DNA from: Micractinium sp. NFX-FRZ
Lineage: Eukaryota; Chlorophyta; Trebouxiophyceae; Chlorellales; Chlorellaceae
Direction: 5' to 3'
Assembly: GCA_029339195.1 (NCBI GenBank)
Contig: JAPTJF010000141.1
Span: 62,001-126,000 of the forward strand
Length of the DNA: 64,000 nucleotides
Of this stretch, positions 34,548-45,713 are shown one piece after another. Every line of letters starts with the position of its first letter. Within the stretch, counting starts at the first letter, position 1. The notes beneath the pieces were generated by a model that made no database searches, had not been told where the DNA came from, and worked only from the letters and a program-made list of their open reading frames with translations. The position numbers and the translations under genes are program-made.

Positions 34548-37500
34548 TCAGGAGCCCTGGCCGCCCGCCGCTGCATCTGCCTGCTTGTCTGCCTCGTCCT
34601 GGGCAGCAATGAGCTGGGAGTGGGACCGGTCGCCAGCTGCCTTGGCAGCCAGCACCTCCTTCAGGGCCACCTGCAGTGGGAGGGGGAGAGGGGGTGAGGG
34701 AGGGGAAGAGGGGCAGACACTCAGCATTGCGTGCAGATTCGATTCCAACACACTGTCTGTAACCCACTGCAGGGCACACTGTGCATGCGGCATCTGCGCA
34801 GCGTGGGGGGAGGGGCCGGGGTGGGCCGGCGGCAGAAGTGGCGGTGCGAGAACGAAATGCAACATGCTCTGCCTGGTGTGCATGCACGCACACGTTGCTT
34901 TCTGGTACCAGCCTCCCAGCAAAGCGCTGCTGCATGCCAGCACAGGAGGCTGCTCAGGCGGCTGGCAGCATGGGGGCACCGGGTCAATTTTTGGGCACTT
35001 GGCTCATCGCAGCGCCAGCTCAGCAGGGGGTGCCAGCTCAGCGGCGCACCTTGACCGCTTTCTTGCCCATCTTCTTGTACTTGTACACGGCCGCCACTTG
35101 GTTGTCCAGAACCTTGTCGGCATCCACGGCCTGATGGCAGGAAGGGGGAGTGCGGAGGTTATGAGATGGGGAGGCAGGAGGCCGGGCAGACATGGGATGG
35201 GAAGTTCAGCATGCCGCGCCGGCTGGAGTCAGCAGCGTGTTCAGGTGCACGTATGGTTGGGGTGGGTGGGTGGGGTGGGCTACAAGAGTATGTGAGAGGC
35301 AGGCAGATCAGTGAAGGACCAGTCAGCTTGCCCCTTCCCCCGCCCCCACCAGCATCCAAGCGCTGACCTGCTCACCCTTGCGCGCTTGCACTCATGCCCA
35401 GCCCCCGCATGCTGGCCCTTTGACCCACGCCTCTGACCTGCACCCGCTCCGTTGCCACAAACGCTGCGTGCCAGCCCTCCCACAGGTGCCGCCCACCCCC
35501 GCCCATGCCCGCTCCCCCACTGGCAACCTCCCCTCCTGCCCGCCCCTCCACTGGCAAGCCCCAACTCGATCCCAAACCCACCCACTCACATCAACAGCCC
35601 TTTTCATGCCCACCCACCCACCCACCCCAACAGCCCTTCTTGTGTCCACCTACCCAACCCCAACAGCCCTTGTCACCCCCACCCCACCCACCTCCAGCCC
35701 CTCAAGGTACAGCCCAGTCATGGTGCCATCACCCTTCACCAGGCCATACAGAGTGCCTGCCGAGGGGCAGGAGGAAGCGCAGCAAGGGAAGGGTCTTGGG
35801 TGAGACGAACAGGGGATTGTGGGGCTAGCGGGCTGCGAATGGAAGCAGGCTGTGGCCTGTATGCACGCCGCTCTGCCGTGCTATGATTGCTTGCCAGACC
35901 CCAAGGCAGGTGCATGGAAGGAGGGCAGGCTGCTGGCAGCTGCCGCAAGAGAAGGCCAGCGGGCACCCTCACCCGTGTCCTCATCCTTAGTGCCCTGCAC
36001 AGGACCAGGACAGGGCAGGACAGGGCAGGACAGCGGTGCAGGCTGGTCAGTGGCCCAGCATAACGGTGCCTGATAACCCACCGAGCACTGCATCCATGCC
36101 CCGCTCTGTGACTAGGAAACGGCGCGCCGCACCCTCTCCTAGTCGTGAGCGCCAGCGCCGCCGCGCCCCAGCCGCGATTTCGCCCAGGCCCCCCGCCAGC
36201 AGCAAAGCCGACACTTTGGCAACCGCCGCAGTGACATTTCCCGGGCTCACCATCAGCAGGACGCCTTCGGCGGTGGCAGTGCCCACGCCCACCACGCGCG
36301 CCATCGTGGGCGGGCTGCCGGTCTTGCCGATGAGGTAGTAGCCTGCGGGGGTGAGGCGGTTGTTTCAGCTTGTGTTTCTGTGGTTTGCAGGGAGGGACAC
36401 CGACCACGGCCATACCACGGCCGGTGGGTGGGCTGCCTGGGCAGTAGAGTGCCCAGCTGATCTCATTAGGCAACGCCCCAAAGGGGCTGCCTGGATGATC
36501 ATAGGTGTGTGTCAGGCTGTCTGCCCAAGTTGCAGCCACATCCATACAACCATCTGTCCATCCACCCACATACATGCATGCGGCTTGAAGCAGGCGGGCA
36601 CCGTTCCACAACGCTGTGCCGCTACAGCACCCTCCCCCAAACCGGCGCCCAGCACGGGCGGCATGCATTAACAGCGGCATGCAGGCGTGCACGCACCCAC
36701 AAAGATGCCGGTCTTGCGGTTGATGGAGGGGATGAACAGCTTGTAGGTCATTTGGGCGAAATCCACCTCGGTTGTTGCATCCGCCATGACAGCTGCAGGA
36801 GGGGGAGGGGGGTGGGAGGGGTGGGGGAGGGGGGGAAGGGTGGGTGTGCGGCACTCGGCTGACATCAGTTGCGGGGGAACGGCTGTTGTGGGGCAAGCAG
36901 TAGGGAGGGGCAAAGGCTGGGCAATGGCTTGTCACATGGAGAGCGGGGCGGGGCTCGCTCGGAGGGAAGGGGCAAGAAGGGAGGGGGCAGAGTGGCAGCA
37001 GCGGTGGAGGCACAGGCAGCAGTATAGGCACAGGCAGTGGAGTGGCTGTGTAACGGTTTGGGCAGATGCACTGTATGTGTGCATGTGTGGTGGGGGAGGC
37101 TCTGCGGGGGTGCATGCCCACATGACGCTCCTACTACACGCTCCACCCACCCAGCACTGTACTGCAGGCTGGCAGGCTCAAGCCGTGCCAACCTTCCGAA
37201 ATCGGTTCATCCTGAGCTACCAGTCAACCCGCCCTCAGGGAAAGTGGCGGAGCTGCACAGGCCGGTTGGGTGACTCACTGTCAAAGTCGACGTTGCCGCT
37301 GCCCTTGGCCGCCGCGCTGGCGGCTTCCACGAGTACCTCGTCAAACACGCTGCCATCCACGCGCATGCCAAGGGTGGTGTTCCACACGCCTGCGGTCGGG
37401 GTTGCGGGCTGTGAGGAGCAGGTGCCAGGCACTGGCTGTGGCAGGACCAGCAGGAGCACCTGGTGCCAGGACGTTGCCAGTGCCACATGTGGCTGGTGGC

Positions 37501-37796
37501 AGCGGGCGGGGCCAGATACCGTGGGGTCTGGAGTGACCCTCCCGGCCCACAGCGCGCTAGGCTGAGCCAAATTGTGGCACACGCAGCTGTTTTCAGGGCG
37601 TGCTGAAGCCCCAGACCCTGCCAAGCGCAAGCTCACCCACGACGGACTCCGCCTGCTTCGCTGACAGCTTGGATTTACTAGAAAGCAGCGACAGGAGCGC
37701 GTCTGAAGGCAGGGGCCGGGAGGCCCGGGCGGGGGAAGCCGCCAGCAGGAGGAGCGGCAGGAGGGCCGCTGCCCAGAGCGCCCTGTCGGAGCACAT
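34548..37796 (-). CDS. Secretory-pathway protein of unknown function, 249 aa
   Basis: Eight exons: 37796-37637, 37389-37279, 36792-36697, 36342-36251, 35994-35973 (22-base microexon), 35756-35692, 35130-35050 and 34670-34548. All phases fit. The N-terminus is a classical signal peptide (MCSDRALWAAALLPLLLLAA, cleavage likely after SPARA). The middle is beta-rich (TYKLFIPSINRKTGIFVGYY, MARVVGVGTATAEGVLLMG, GTLYGLVKGDGTMTGLYLEG). The C-terminus is a charged helix (VAAVYKYKKMGKKAVKVALK) without an ER-retention signal. I do not recognise the family; the GTK/GTL microexon junction restores a repeated GTxxxxxG motif and supports the model. It could be secreted, luminal or plastid-rerouted. Confidence 0.72.
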
Positions 37797-38884
37797 GGTA
37801 CTTGGTGCGAGCGGGAGAAGCGTTGAGAAGTCTCCCCCGGCCAATTGAGCTAGGGCGGAAGATGAAGCAACGCATGTGGGCGGCGGATCCGGTTGCATGT
37901 AGGTGGGGGGACAGCTGGCGGCGTGGCACCGCTGCGGTGCTCGGGTCACCTCTGCGCTCTGGAATCCATGGAAGCTTCCCATGTCGGGGAGGACCGTGAG
38001 CTCGTATGCTGCAGTCGGTTCTCAGGCTGATCAAACCACTAAATCCCTGGGGAAGATTCAGCCAGGTTGAAGGGCCGGGTGGGTGTGAGCCACGGTACCA
38101 TGCGGCACTGGTACAGAAACGCGGTGGAGGTGTGGCTGTGGGTGAAGGGTGGAATGGCACGCCAGGCCAGCTGCTCCTACCGGGAGAAAGAGAGTGCCGG
38201 GCTACACCCGCTCATACGCCGCGACGTGCGTGCAGGTGTGACTGTTGGCGGCACGTGAAGTGGCACTGGCCACCCAGCCAACTGGCACCATGCAGCGCCT
38301 CGCATCGCCGCTGTGCACGCTGCGCCGCCGCCTTGAACCGGGTAAGCTTCACCCACGGGTGGACAGCCTGGCATAACGCTGCGCTGCCCACCCCCCTGCG
38401 CCTACAAGTGCCGCCTGCACTGGATGAGCAGCAAGCTCATGCGCAGGCGGCAATGCTGTGGCGCCGCTATGCATGCTGCTGACGCATGGCCCGTGCTGTA
38501 CATACACAGTAATGGCCACAGGGGCCCCGCCATTTCCTGGCGTGCCCAACTGATGCGCGCTTGCTTTACACCTAGCGGCAGCGCACATGCATGCAAAGCA
38601 CTACGTATGCCACTGAGGCCCCTCGCCACAATGCTCCCTCTCCCTTCTTCGTCTCTGCCTGTCAAACACAAGCTCTGCTTCTGCACGTGAATGGGCACAG
38701 CCAGAGGCAGGGGAGGCAGGGAGGGCAGGGGGCAGACGTGAGGGGCCAGAGACCGGCGTGGCGGCCGGAGAGGCATAGCTGGCTGCTGATAAATCCTGGT
38801 GCCGTTGCGGCTGCACTGCAACAGCAGCAGTTGAAGCACCATCCCACCACCACCTGCATTACCAGCAGCACTCCATCCCTAGTG
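37797..38884. other. 1.1-kb region without a supported gene
   Basis: Contains the 5' flank of the 249-aa gene and the 3' flank of PIG-P. Open frames here lack domain or splice support. TTACA at 38568-38572 gives a TGTAA on minus, about 310 bases beyond the modelled PIG-P stop. Confidence 0.45.
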
Positions 38885-40010
38885 TCAAACACCAGCCCAC
38901 CCACACTGCCTCGCTGCCACACAACCGCCACTCCACAACTTCACACCGCACCAATCGATGAGCGCTGCAACCGCGAAACCTGAGACCATTACCAGTTCTG
39001 CGCCCGCGCCTCGCGGTGCCAGCCCCCGAAAGACCAATAGCAGCCCTGCGCCTGCCCCCTCACCTCGCGGTGGCAGCCCCCCATGCAGCACCAGGCTGAC
39101 GAGCTCCTGCGGCACGTCCACCAGCGGGGGTATGCTGTGCTGGGTGCCGGGGAAGTAGGAGGCCAGCCCCACATCCTCCCGCCGCTTGGTGGCGTGGTCA
39201 CACAGCGCAGAGGGGCTGCCCGGAGGGGGCACGGACATCAGGCAGAGGCTGCAGATTGGAGGCGGGGTGGGCGAGGGACATGAGGTGTGAGGAGGGGGTG
39301 GGGGTGGTGGGGTGTGAATTCGGGGGAGTGAGGGTCGGGGCCGGTTGGGAGGCGAGTGATCGCGGGACGGGCGACTGGCTGTCGTGAAGAATGGGCGAGG
39401 GGCGACAGTCTGCTGGGCAGCGGGCGGAGGGCAGGCAAGCCGGCACATCCTGTGCTGCCCGCTGTGACGCCGCGTCAGGCCCACGGCACTGCATCGTACA
39501 GCGCACAGTCCGTTCAAGGCCTGCAGCATCCGCCCCTGACTTTGGAGGGCCCTCACACACCCATCCACAGTCAAGACATCCTTCCAAAAAGGTGCTTGCC
39601 TCTCGTACACCCAGTAGACAAACACGACAGTGACGCAGGCCCAGGCGGGCAGCGCCACCGCCCAGTACTGGCTGGGGTAGTAGGTCACCCCGTGACCCTC
39701 CAGAACCCAGGCAGGGGTGTAGGCCCACAGCATGTAGAGGACTGCGAAATGAGGGGGTGAGGAGGGTAGGGTGGGCAGCCAGCACGAGTGCAGCGGCGGG
39801 GCGGGCAGGCGGGAAGAGCGAACTGCGGCCCTGCGCGCTCGCCCTGCCCGTCTGCCGGGACTCACCATACGCCACTGACGATGTGACCCATCCGACAAAG
39901 CCGTAGACCTCGACAGAGGACACTCCTGGGCTGCTGCCAAGGGGCCCGCTGGCAGCGGCGGCGGCAGCAGCAGCAGCGCCGCTGCCATCGTCTCTATACA
40001 CTGCGCGCAT
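38885..40010 (-). CDS. PIGP: PIG-P, subunit of GPI N-acetylglucosaminyltransferase
   Basis: Three exons: 40010-39866, 39741-39600 and 39248-38885, about 216 aa. The two-helix PIG-P core is clear: SSVEVYGFVGWVTSSVAY and VLYMLWAYTPAWVLEGHGVT, YYPSQYWAVALPAWACVTVV, then SLCLMSVPPPGSPS and the conserved IPPLVDVPQELVSLVL. PIG-P supports the PIG-A complex that transfers GlcNAc to phosphatidylinositol at the ER, the first GPI-anchor step. Intron 39599-39249 has a GC donor (AG|GCAAGC). The start is uncertain: in-frame ATGs exist at 40145 and 40175. The C-terminus after about 39064 is also uncertain, because an intron 39063-39019 could be removed or read through; both leave the frame open to 38885. 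A poly-Ala run precedes the first helix. Confidence 0.88.
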
Positions 40011-40550
40011 CTGCTTGCAGCTTATGACGTATGCGCGAGCCTCTGGCGAGCCCTGGATTGCCAGAGCGCCATCGGGAGGCGAGCGTGCTGTGCCGATCTG
40101 GCGGTGGTTCCGCTCCCCGTGACGAACGGGCGAATGGCGCAGCATCCAGAATGTCAATTTCGAATCACAGCGCATCAGAGCCGGGTGCAGCTCACTCAGA
40201 CTTCGGGTGCGCGAGTTGCAGTGCCAGCCGCCCTGCTGCGGGCCGCTTGCGGCTTCTTGTTAACCTGGAGCACCTTTGAGCGGCTTGCATGCTATTCATG
40301 GGTGCAGCCGCCCCTGAGCTGCCGCCAGGGCGCTTACCGGCGGCCGCGCCGCAGCGGGCACGAGCGCTGGTCTGAACACCTGCTTGCTGGCGGCGCCCCT
40401 TGATCCTTGCTGCAGCCACACTAGAGGGATGAGCACCAAGTGATCTGCACCGCTCACTGATCTAGCCACCACTGGTGGTGCAACCGCGTGCCGAAGCAGC
40501 CTGGCAGTCGGCAGGCCTTGCCACCGTTAAGCAGCGCTGCTGCAGGCAGG
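40011..40550. promoter_or_regulatory. Divergent spacer between PIG-P and ARID genes
   Basis: 540 bases with presumptive promoters of both genes. The right part may encode a longer PIG-P N-terminus if the ATG at 40145 or 40175 is used. No TATA box seen. Confidence 0.4.
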
Positions 40551-42131
40551 ATGGAGGAGGGCACGCAGCATGAGGGCATCAGCATGCATGCCATGAAGGA
40601 GCACTTGGCCACCGTGTGAGTGAAGCAGCATGCCTTACCCCCCTCTGGCAGCTGCCACCTGCAGCTCCTGATTCTCCCTGCCACGCACGCCCGATGCCCT
40701 GCCCCCGACTGCCATGCCTGGTCTAATCAAGTCTATTCTCTAGCCTGCACGCCTTCTCACATCCAATTGCTGTCGTTTCCCCTTCACCTCCCTGCAGGTT
40801 TGTGGGCTACCGCCCAGGGGACCCGACCGCCGGCCCACCGCCAGCACAGATGCCTGAGCCAGCGGTGCCACCGCCAGCTGGCATGCGCACTATGGACCTG
40901 CGGCAGATGACCATGGCGCAGGTGCACGCCGAGGCGGCAGCCACGCAGACACGCGACCTGTTTGCAGCCCTGCTGCCGGACCCGCCAGGTGCGCTGCCCT
41001 GCTTGCCTGCCTGCCTGCCTGCCTGCCTGCTTGCCTGCCTGCCTGCCTGCCTGCCTGTCTGCCTGCCTACCTGCCTGAATAGCCACGACAGCTGTTGCCG
41101 GCATGTGCTTGCTGAGTGGAGTGCTTCCCCTGCTTTAAGCCGTGGATGGCTGCGGCATTGAACGCCAGTGGCATGCTGCGCCTCTTCCTCTCTACCTGCT
41201 GCCCCTGTTTCAGGAGGGATGCCTCGTGCTACGCAGCTTCAAGCGTGCGCCCATACCCTCTGTATGTGCCCCCATGCTTGCAGGGGTGCCTCCTGACCGT
41301 CTGGCGTACTTGACGGGCCAAGCACCCGACCAGCGCACGCAGCAGCAGGCTGCAGAGCAGGCGAAGCAGGCACAGCAGCGTAAGGAACCGGAGCAGCCAC
41401 AGTCAAAGCAGCCACAGCCAAAGCAGCAGCCAGAGCAGCTGCGGCAGCAGCAGCATGCAACTCAGCCCGCTGACAAAGCAGCAGCAGCAGGGGCGGAGCC
41501 TGCCCGGGGCACCCCCACCTCTGCCTCAGGCAAGCTCAGCGAGGAGCAACTGGTGACAGTCCTGAGCCGCTACCTGCCAGCACAGCTGGAAGAAAGCAGC
41601 CCGGGCAGCAGGCGCGGCAGCAGGGGCGGCGCTGGCGGCGGCGCGGCCGAAGACCCCATCCCCTGGGAGCAACTGGGCTTGGCAAAGGGCGGGCCACGCA
41701 TTGGAGGCACGGAGTGCGACCTTCGCCGGCTGTGGAGCGCCGTATGCCAGCAGGGAGGCTTTGAAGCCGTGTCGGCTGCAGGCGGCTGGCATGAGCTGGC
41801 GGGCGGGCTAGGGGTTGACACAAAGCGCATACGCAACGGCGGCCAGCTTGTGTCCGAGTGGTTCCGACGCTTCTTGAGGCCCTATGAACTGCACCTGCGG
41901 CGGCAGCAGCAGCAGCAGCAGGCGGGCAACGGGAACGCGGGGTGGGGGCAGCAGGCGGAGCCGCAGCAGGCGGGAAACGGTGGGGGGCGAGGGCGAGGGA
42001 AGGGCAAGGGCAAGGCGGCGGCAGCAGTGGCAGCAGCACAGGGGGATGCGGTGATGGCAGATGCGGCCGCTGGGGGCGGTGCGGGGGACGCTGCGCCGGC
42101 GTCTGCAGGCCGCAAGCGGAAGTCTACCTGA
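40551..42131 (+). CDS. ARID-domain DNA-binding protein
   Basis: Three exons: 40551-40615, 40798-40988 and 41284-42131, about 367 aa. An ARID/BRIGHT fold occupies about 226-290: CDLRRLWSAVCQQGGFEAVS, GGWHELAGGLGVDTKR, then VSEWFRRFLRPYELHL. The typical RGGF/QQGGF and W..(A) core and the terminal YLYPYE-like LRPYELH match the family. N-terminal FVGYRPGDPTAGPPP and a Gln-rich stretch of about 60 residues precede it. A C-terminal tail has GRGKGKGK and a KRK basic cluster that may act as nuclear localisation signal. ARID proteins are commonly parts of chromatin remodellers; no SWI/SNF-specific domain is seen. The second intron contains a (TGCC)n tract. Two TGTAA motifs follow the stop. Confidence 0.87.
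41002..41077. repeat. (TGCC)n tetranucleotide microsatellite in the ARID intron
   Basis: About 19 units of TGCC with few interruptions, 13 bases after the donor at 40989. Confidence 0.9.
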
Positions 42132-42137
42132 GTGCCA

Positions 42138-42155
42138 TGTAATGAGTACATGTAA
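42138..42155 (+). terminator. Two candidate TGTAA poly(A) signals for the ARID gene
   Basis: TGTAA at 42138-42142 and 42151-42155, 7 and 20 bases after the stop. They would give a very short 3' UTR, in keeping with the 244-base spacer to the next gene. Confidence 0.45.
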
Positions 42156-42305
42156 AGGCCACGTGACCGTTCTTGGGGGAGCTGGAAGCTGAGAGGTGGA
42201 CCTGGGAATGAGACGGCGGGCGGGACGGCCACGCTGGCGGCGGCGTACCTTGCGGGGCGCCCTGGTTGGCCTCTCCACCGCGAGGCGCATCCTCCTAACC
42301 CATCG

Positions 42306-42312
42306 TATATAA
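42306..42312 (+). promoter_or_regulatory. TATA box upstream of the UBA/PUB gene
   Basis: TATATAA 64 bases before the ATG at 42376, in an otherwise GC-rich spacer. Distance and sequence fit a core promoter with a short 5' UTR. Confidence 0.55.
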
Positions 42313-42375
42313 CCCCGTTGAGGCTTCGATCGCTCACACACCTCGCCGCCCTGGAAGGCGCGCCGATCGGTCAGA

Positions 42376-45300
42376 ATGGCGCAGGCTCTGTCGCTCAAAT
42401 GTGACATCTGCGGCACGCAGTTGAGGAGCGTTAAGGAAGCTCAGGATCACGGCGACGCCACAGGGCACTCGGCGTTCAGCGAGAGCACCGAGGCGGTGAG
42501 TAGCGGCGGCGCCAAGCGGCTCGTTCGGCTGGCATTCAGCTGGAGCGCTCTCAGCCTTGCAGGCACCCTTGCAAGCTCACTCTGATTTTCATTTGCTGCA
42601 GGTGAAGCGCCTGGTGTGCCGGGAGTGTGGCAAGGTGGGTGCAGGCCTCTCTTCTGTCCGCGCCGTGACTCCAGAACCAGGCTCCAAGCCTGAAGCCGCA
42701 CCGCTTTGCTCTTGCACCCTACCTGACTGGCCGTCTGCTCATTTCACTGAACTCTGCCTGTGGATCGAGGTTCCTCGTCTTGCAGGCCTGCCGGTCACAT
42801 GATGAGTGGGACCTGCACAGCAAGCGCACCGGCCATGCTGAGTACGATTACCGGGTTAGTCCACGTGCCTTGGGGCGCTGCCGCGTCAGGTTCCCTTGTT
42901 TGTGGCTACGATACCTCTGGCTGTTCAACTCTGTTCAACTCTAACCGCGGCATTGGCCAGGGCAGCCCCAAACCTGTGACGTTTGGCGTTCTGCTGACAG
43001 CTCCAAAGCCTGCCCTTGCTGCTGCATCAGACAGACTCAGCAGCGGCGGCGGCGGCGGCGGCGGGCACAGGGCAGCCTTTGAAGGCTGCTCCACAGCGAC
43101 GTGATTTGATTCCAACGACCACTTCTATCAATCTACGTGCCTCTCATTCTCCTTCTTTCAACTCTTTCGTGCTGGTTGCAGACGGACCAGGCGGAGGCGA
43201 TGGACACAGAGCAGCAGATGAAGGCGGCGCGGGCGGAGGAGGCCGGGGACGAGGCGCGGCCCGGCAGCGCGGGCAGCGGCGGCGGGGAGGCCGAGGAGCT
43301 GGTGCCTGCCGAAGTGAACCCGGAGCTGGTCAAACAGATGGAGGAAATGGTGAGCGTGAGCTGTTGTTGTGGTTCAAGTTGTGAGTGGCGCATGGGTGAT
43401 GGTGCGCTGGGTGTGGTGAGCGGGGAGCTTGTGACCAAGATGAAGGAAGATGAAGGGGCTGGCGGTTCTAATAGCGACGGGCCAGGAGTTGTTGGGGTGG
43501 GTCCCCTGCAGTTGGTGGCGACAACGGTGGACCCCTGAGACCTGATTAATTGACCAGGCGGAGATGGCAAGTCTTTTTGCTCCGGCACAGAAGGGTTGGC
43601 ATGGGAGTGTGGGATTGTGTAGTTGGAAGCCCGGGGAGCTGCCTGTGGCACGTGCGTGCTGTGTGCTGCACAGCAGCGGCGCACCAAGCACCTCTTTGTC
43701 CGCACCTGCCCGCCCACCTGCCTGCCTGCCGTGCAGGGCTTCCCCGCCGCCCGCGCCACGCGCGCGCTGTACCACAGCGGGGGGGAGAGCCTGGAGGCGG
43801 CCATTGGCTGGCTGGAGGAGCATGGCGGGGATGCAGACATTGACGAACCGCTGCTGGTGCCCAAGGTGATGCCTGGTTCAGCGGGGTCGTGGGTGTGCTT
43901 GTGTGTGCTTGTGCCCTGCTTGTGGTAACCTTCCTGGGACTTGAGACTTGGGCACTGCCATGAGCCGCTGCTGATGCCCAAGGTGAGGTTGTCAGAGTGG
44001 GGTGTGTGTACAGGCCTTGTGCCTTGTGCCTGGACATGCTGGTGTGTGTGTGTGCCATGCCTGTGTTGACTGTTGGGACATGCACGCTGTGGGGAGGCTG
44101 CCGGTGCCCCAGGTGGTGTTGAGAGAGGGGCAGGTAGCGTGTGTGTGCCCTTCTTTTGTCGGCTTCATATTCCAGCTGGAAAGGTCCCAGAAAGAGCTGA
44201 CGCCAGGTGAGGCAAGAGCAGTGGTTCTCAAGCTTGGCCAACATCTGGAAAGCATGTGCAGGTTCGTCCGCCACACGACAGATACGCGTGTGTGTGTGAA
44301 CATGCGCCGCCTTTATCCCACCGCCCGCCCGCCCCGCCCCTGCAGAGCGCCCCCAAGAAGAAGCTGACGCCAGAGGAGGCCAAGGCGGCTGCCGCCGAGC
44401 TCATTCGCAAGTGAGCAGGAGGGGGAGGAACAGGGCAACCGCGGGGGGGACGCTACCAAGGAGGCAAGGAGGGTGTGGGCTGGGATCAGTGCACGGTTGA
44501 CGGCACACCACTGTACGGCACCATACCACCGTGCCGCGTGCCGCCCCCTTGCCACCCCTGCAGGGCCAAGGAGCGGCGCGAGCGGGACGAGAGGGAGGCG
44601 GAGCGGCTGCGGGAGCAGGAGCGCATCCGGTGGGTGGCAGCAGCTGATCGCAAGCCAACGATGGCAGCGTGTAGCACGGGCCAGTGGGTGCCGGGGGCAG
44701 GATCGCAGCACGCGGGCATGGGGGGCCCACTGTATGCTAGGGATGCCTTGCACTATGCGCAGCCCCTTACTGTGCTCACACCCCGCACTTGCATCCATCC
44801 ACCCCTGTGGTGGGGCTGGCACGCAGCCACTTTGTTGGCTTTTGTCGGGCTTCTTGTTGCATGCCTTGCCCGCTGTGCGGCCGTCCTGCGCAAGGAGCTG
44901 GCACCAGCCCCACGCCGGAAGCAGGAGCTGCAGTGTGTGCTACACTGCTTCTCCTCCTCTGCCCCCCACACTCTCGTCTGCCGCCGGTGTGCCTGCACCT
45001 ACCCTCTTCCCACCTGGGCAGGGCGGGCAAGGAGCTGGCGCTGGCTGCCGGGCAGGAGGGCGAACCACCGTGTGCTGACCGCTGCCCCCCTCCTTCTGCG
45101 CACCCGCCTCTTGTTCAACTTGTGTCGATCTGCCTCCCTGGGCAGGGCGGGCAAGGAGCTGGCCCTGGCTGCCCGGCAAGAGGACGAGCTGCGGCTGAAG
45201 CGCATGGTGGAGGCGCGGCAGCGGGAGAAGGAGGAGGAGGCGCGGGCGCGGGAGAAGATCCGACAGAAGCTGGGTGGGTGGGCGGGTGGGCGGGTGGGCG

Positions 45301-45675
45301 GGCGGGAGGGAAGGCACTGTGTGGTTTGAGCACCGGTTGGAGGGGAAGGTACGAGCTGTCCAAGCCCCCTCATGCTGTTGAAGTGTTGTGCTTGGCTGCT
45401 GCCTCTGGTGCTGCGCTGTATGCCTGCTGTGCTGTGCAGAGGAGGACCGGCGCGAGCGGCGCCGCAAGCTGGGTCTGCCCGAGGAGCTGACGGAGGAGGA
45501 GAAGGAGGAGGAGCGGCGCAAGGCGGCGGTGAGTACCATCATTACAATCCGAGTGTCCTGTACTAGTGTATTCCCAGTCTAGTGGACCCACGGGCAGCTG
45601 CTGCCGCTGCCGCTGCTTGTTGCCACCTTCCTGGCCCCTCCTTGAGCCCGCCCCAAACTGCCCGCCCAACCCGTG

Positions 45676-45713
<38 letters not shown>

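Noticed and set aside
35736..37121. 461-aa minus-strand open frame
   Set aside because: Mixed read-through of introns of the 249-aa gene; the in-phase exon model explains the conserved parts better.
45022..45145. Use of the upstream AGKELALAAG copy as a real exon of the UBA/PUB gene
   Set aside because: It has an acceptor but no matching donor and runs into unrelated Cys/Pro-rich sequence; the downstream copy continues the conserved charged helix.
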